Source of the DNA: Bacteroidota bacterium
Lineage (GTDB): Bacteria; Bacteroidota; Ignavibacteria; Ignavibacteriales; Melioribacteraceae
Direction: 5' to 3'
Length of the DNA: 6,078 bases
Assembly: GCA_021812745.1 (NCBI GenBank)
Contig: JAKAMS010000162.1
Location: 1 to 6,078 of the forward strand
The notes under the pieces are model-generated. The model saw only the letters and a list, made by a program, of their open reading frames with translations, searched no databases and was not told the DNA's origin. Of the stretch, positions 5,434-6,078 are shown piece by piece (within the stretch, counting starts at the first letter, position 1; every line of letters begins with the position of its first letter). The translations under genes and the position numbers were made by a program.

Positions 5434-6078
5434 ATGAAAAAGACAATATTAATAGCAACGGCGCTCATCATTTTTATGAGTATTAAATTAGATGCGAGAC
5501 CGAACTTAGGGATTTCGTTTAATTTCTTTTATTCTTCGCTTCGATCTTACGGTGAGTGGATACAATTAGACAACGATTTGGTTGTTTGGCATCCTAACGG
5601 AGTAGCGAATAGCTGGCGTCCTTATTCAATAGGACGTTGGAGCTGGACTGCCGACGGCTGGTATTGGGATTCGTACGAACCGTTTGGATGGGCAACGTAT
5701 CATTACGGAAGATGGTACGATGACGACTATTACGGATGGATTTGGATCCCAGATTATGAATGGGGACCTTCATGGGTAGAATGGAGATATGATGATGATT
5801 ACATTGGCTGGGCTCCGCTTCCGCCTTATGCAAGTTTTAATATGAATTTTGGAATCCATTTTTCAATCGGATGGCATTCACATTACAATTATTGGAATTT
5901 TGTCGGCTATAACAGATTCTATGATCGCAGAGTTTACAATTATTTCTTAGATGAAAGACGTTGTGAAAACATTTTTACACGAACTAGATATCGTACAAAT
6001 TATTATTCTGATCGAGATAGAATTATCAACGGTGGAATAGACAGATCATTCATTGAACGCAGAGGAGGTTACAGAATA
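5434..6078 (+). CDS. Secreted Trp/Tyr-rich DUF6600-type protein (3' truncated by window end)
   Basis: The frame is open from ATG 5434 to the last base, giving 215 residues with no stop; the C-terminus lies outside the window. Residues 1-21 form a signal peptide (core ILIATALIIFMSI, ending LDA before R22), so the protein is periplasmic or surface-exposed. Residues 32-131 match the pattern I know from DUF6600 proteins: FYSSLRSYGEW, then WRPYSIGRW (61-69), GWATYHYGRWY (85-95), GWIWIPDYEWGPSWVEW (101-117) and GWAPLPP (125-131). This stretch has 15 tryptophans between residues 42 and 126 and an internal echo, WYDDDYYGW (94-102) and RYDDDYIGW (118-126). After 160 the sequence turns rich in Arg, Tyr and Asp with a lone Cys177; the family often has a long basic, low-complexity tail. 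The function of DUF6600 is not known to me. The gene is divergent from the thioredoxin-fold gene and may be under sigma-54 control. Confidence 0.8.
   Translation, partial: MKKTILIATALIIFMSIKLDARPNLGISFNFFYSSLRSYGEWIQLDNDLVVWHPNGVANSWRPYSIGRWSWTADGWYWDSYEPFGWATYHYGRWYDDDYYGWIWIPDYEWGPSWVEWRYDDDYIGWAPLPPYASFNMNFGIHFSIGWHSHYNYWNFVGYNRFYDRRVYNYFLDERRCENIFTRTRYRTNYYSDRDRIINGGIDRSFIERRGGYRI

Noticed and set aside
5594..5833. Minus-strand open frame of 79 codons
   Set aside because: It lies wholly inside the strongly supported DUF6600 reading frame, and its translation has no recognisable domain or plausible start region.
1..6078. CRISPR array, insertion sequence, tRNA or toxin-antitoxin module
   Set aside because: No regularly spaced direct repeats, transposase-like frames or cloverleaf sequences were seen. 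The YwqK 'antitoxin' family label refers to MORN-2 repeats and no toxin gene is adjacent.

Overview
This AT-rich window looks chromosomal and comes from the Bacteroidota/Ignavibacteriota (FCB) side of the tree, most likely an Ignavibacteria-type organism. Three things point there: a large secreted protein with a C-terminal type IX secretion (T9SS) sorting-like domain, a PorV/PorQ-family outer-membrane protein, and a TonB-C protein with the PIGGM...YPE...GCDEAA style. The genus call is inference from family resemblance; no rRNA or other marker gene is present.

Layout. Positions 1-156 hold the last 51 codons of a probable outer-membrane beta-barrel, perhaps a TonB-dependent receptor. After 45 nt comes a 770-residue secreted protein (202-2514) with a signal peptide, a large beta-rich region of unknown function, a fibronectin-III-like domain and a T9SS type A-like C-terminal domain. 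Eighteen nucleotides later is a PorV/PorQ-family barrel (2533-3552). No terminator is visible between the three, and a long hairpin with a T-run (3585-3629) ends the unit. They read as one operon for envelope and surface proteins in which a T9SS cargo is encoded next to a PorV-like protein of the kind that carries cargo to the cell surface.

The second half has three separately transcribed genes. A periplasmic protein with four YwqK/MORN-2 repeats and a TonB C-terminal domain (3785-4588, +) converges on a single-cysteine thioredoxin-fold protein (4609-5220, -). A 213-nt divergent spacer follows, carrying a good candidate sigma-54 promoter and an inverted repeat upstream of it. The last gene (5434 to the window end, +, truncated) encodes a secreted tryptophan- and tyrosine-rich DUF6600-type protein.

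The gaps of 233 nt (3553-3785) and 213 nt (5221-5433) are described under the terminator, inverted-repeat and promoter entries. I see no tRNA, rRNA, CRISPR array, insertion sequence or phage gene. I found no convincing wholly new system. The points most worth a second look are the sigma-54-like control region of the DUF6600 gene, the cargo-shuttle gene pair, and the four-cysteine YwqK/TonB-C protein.
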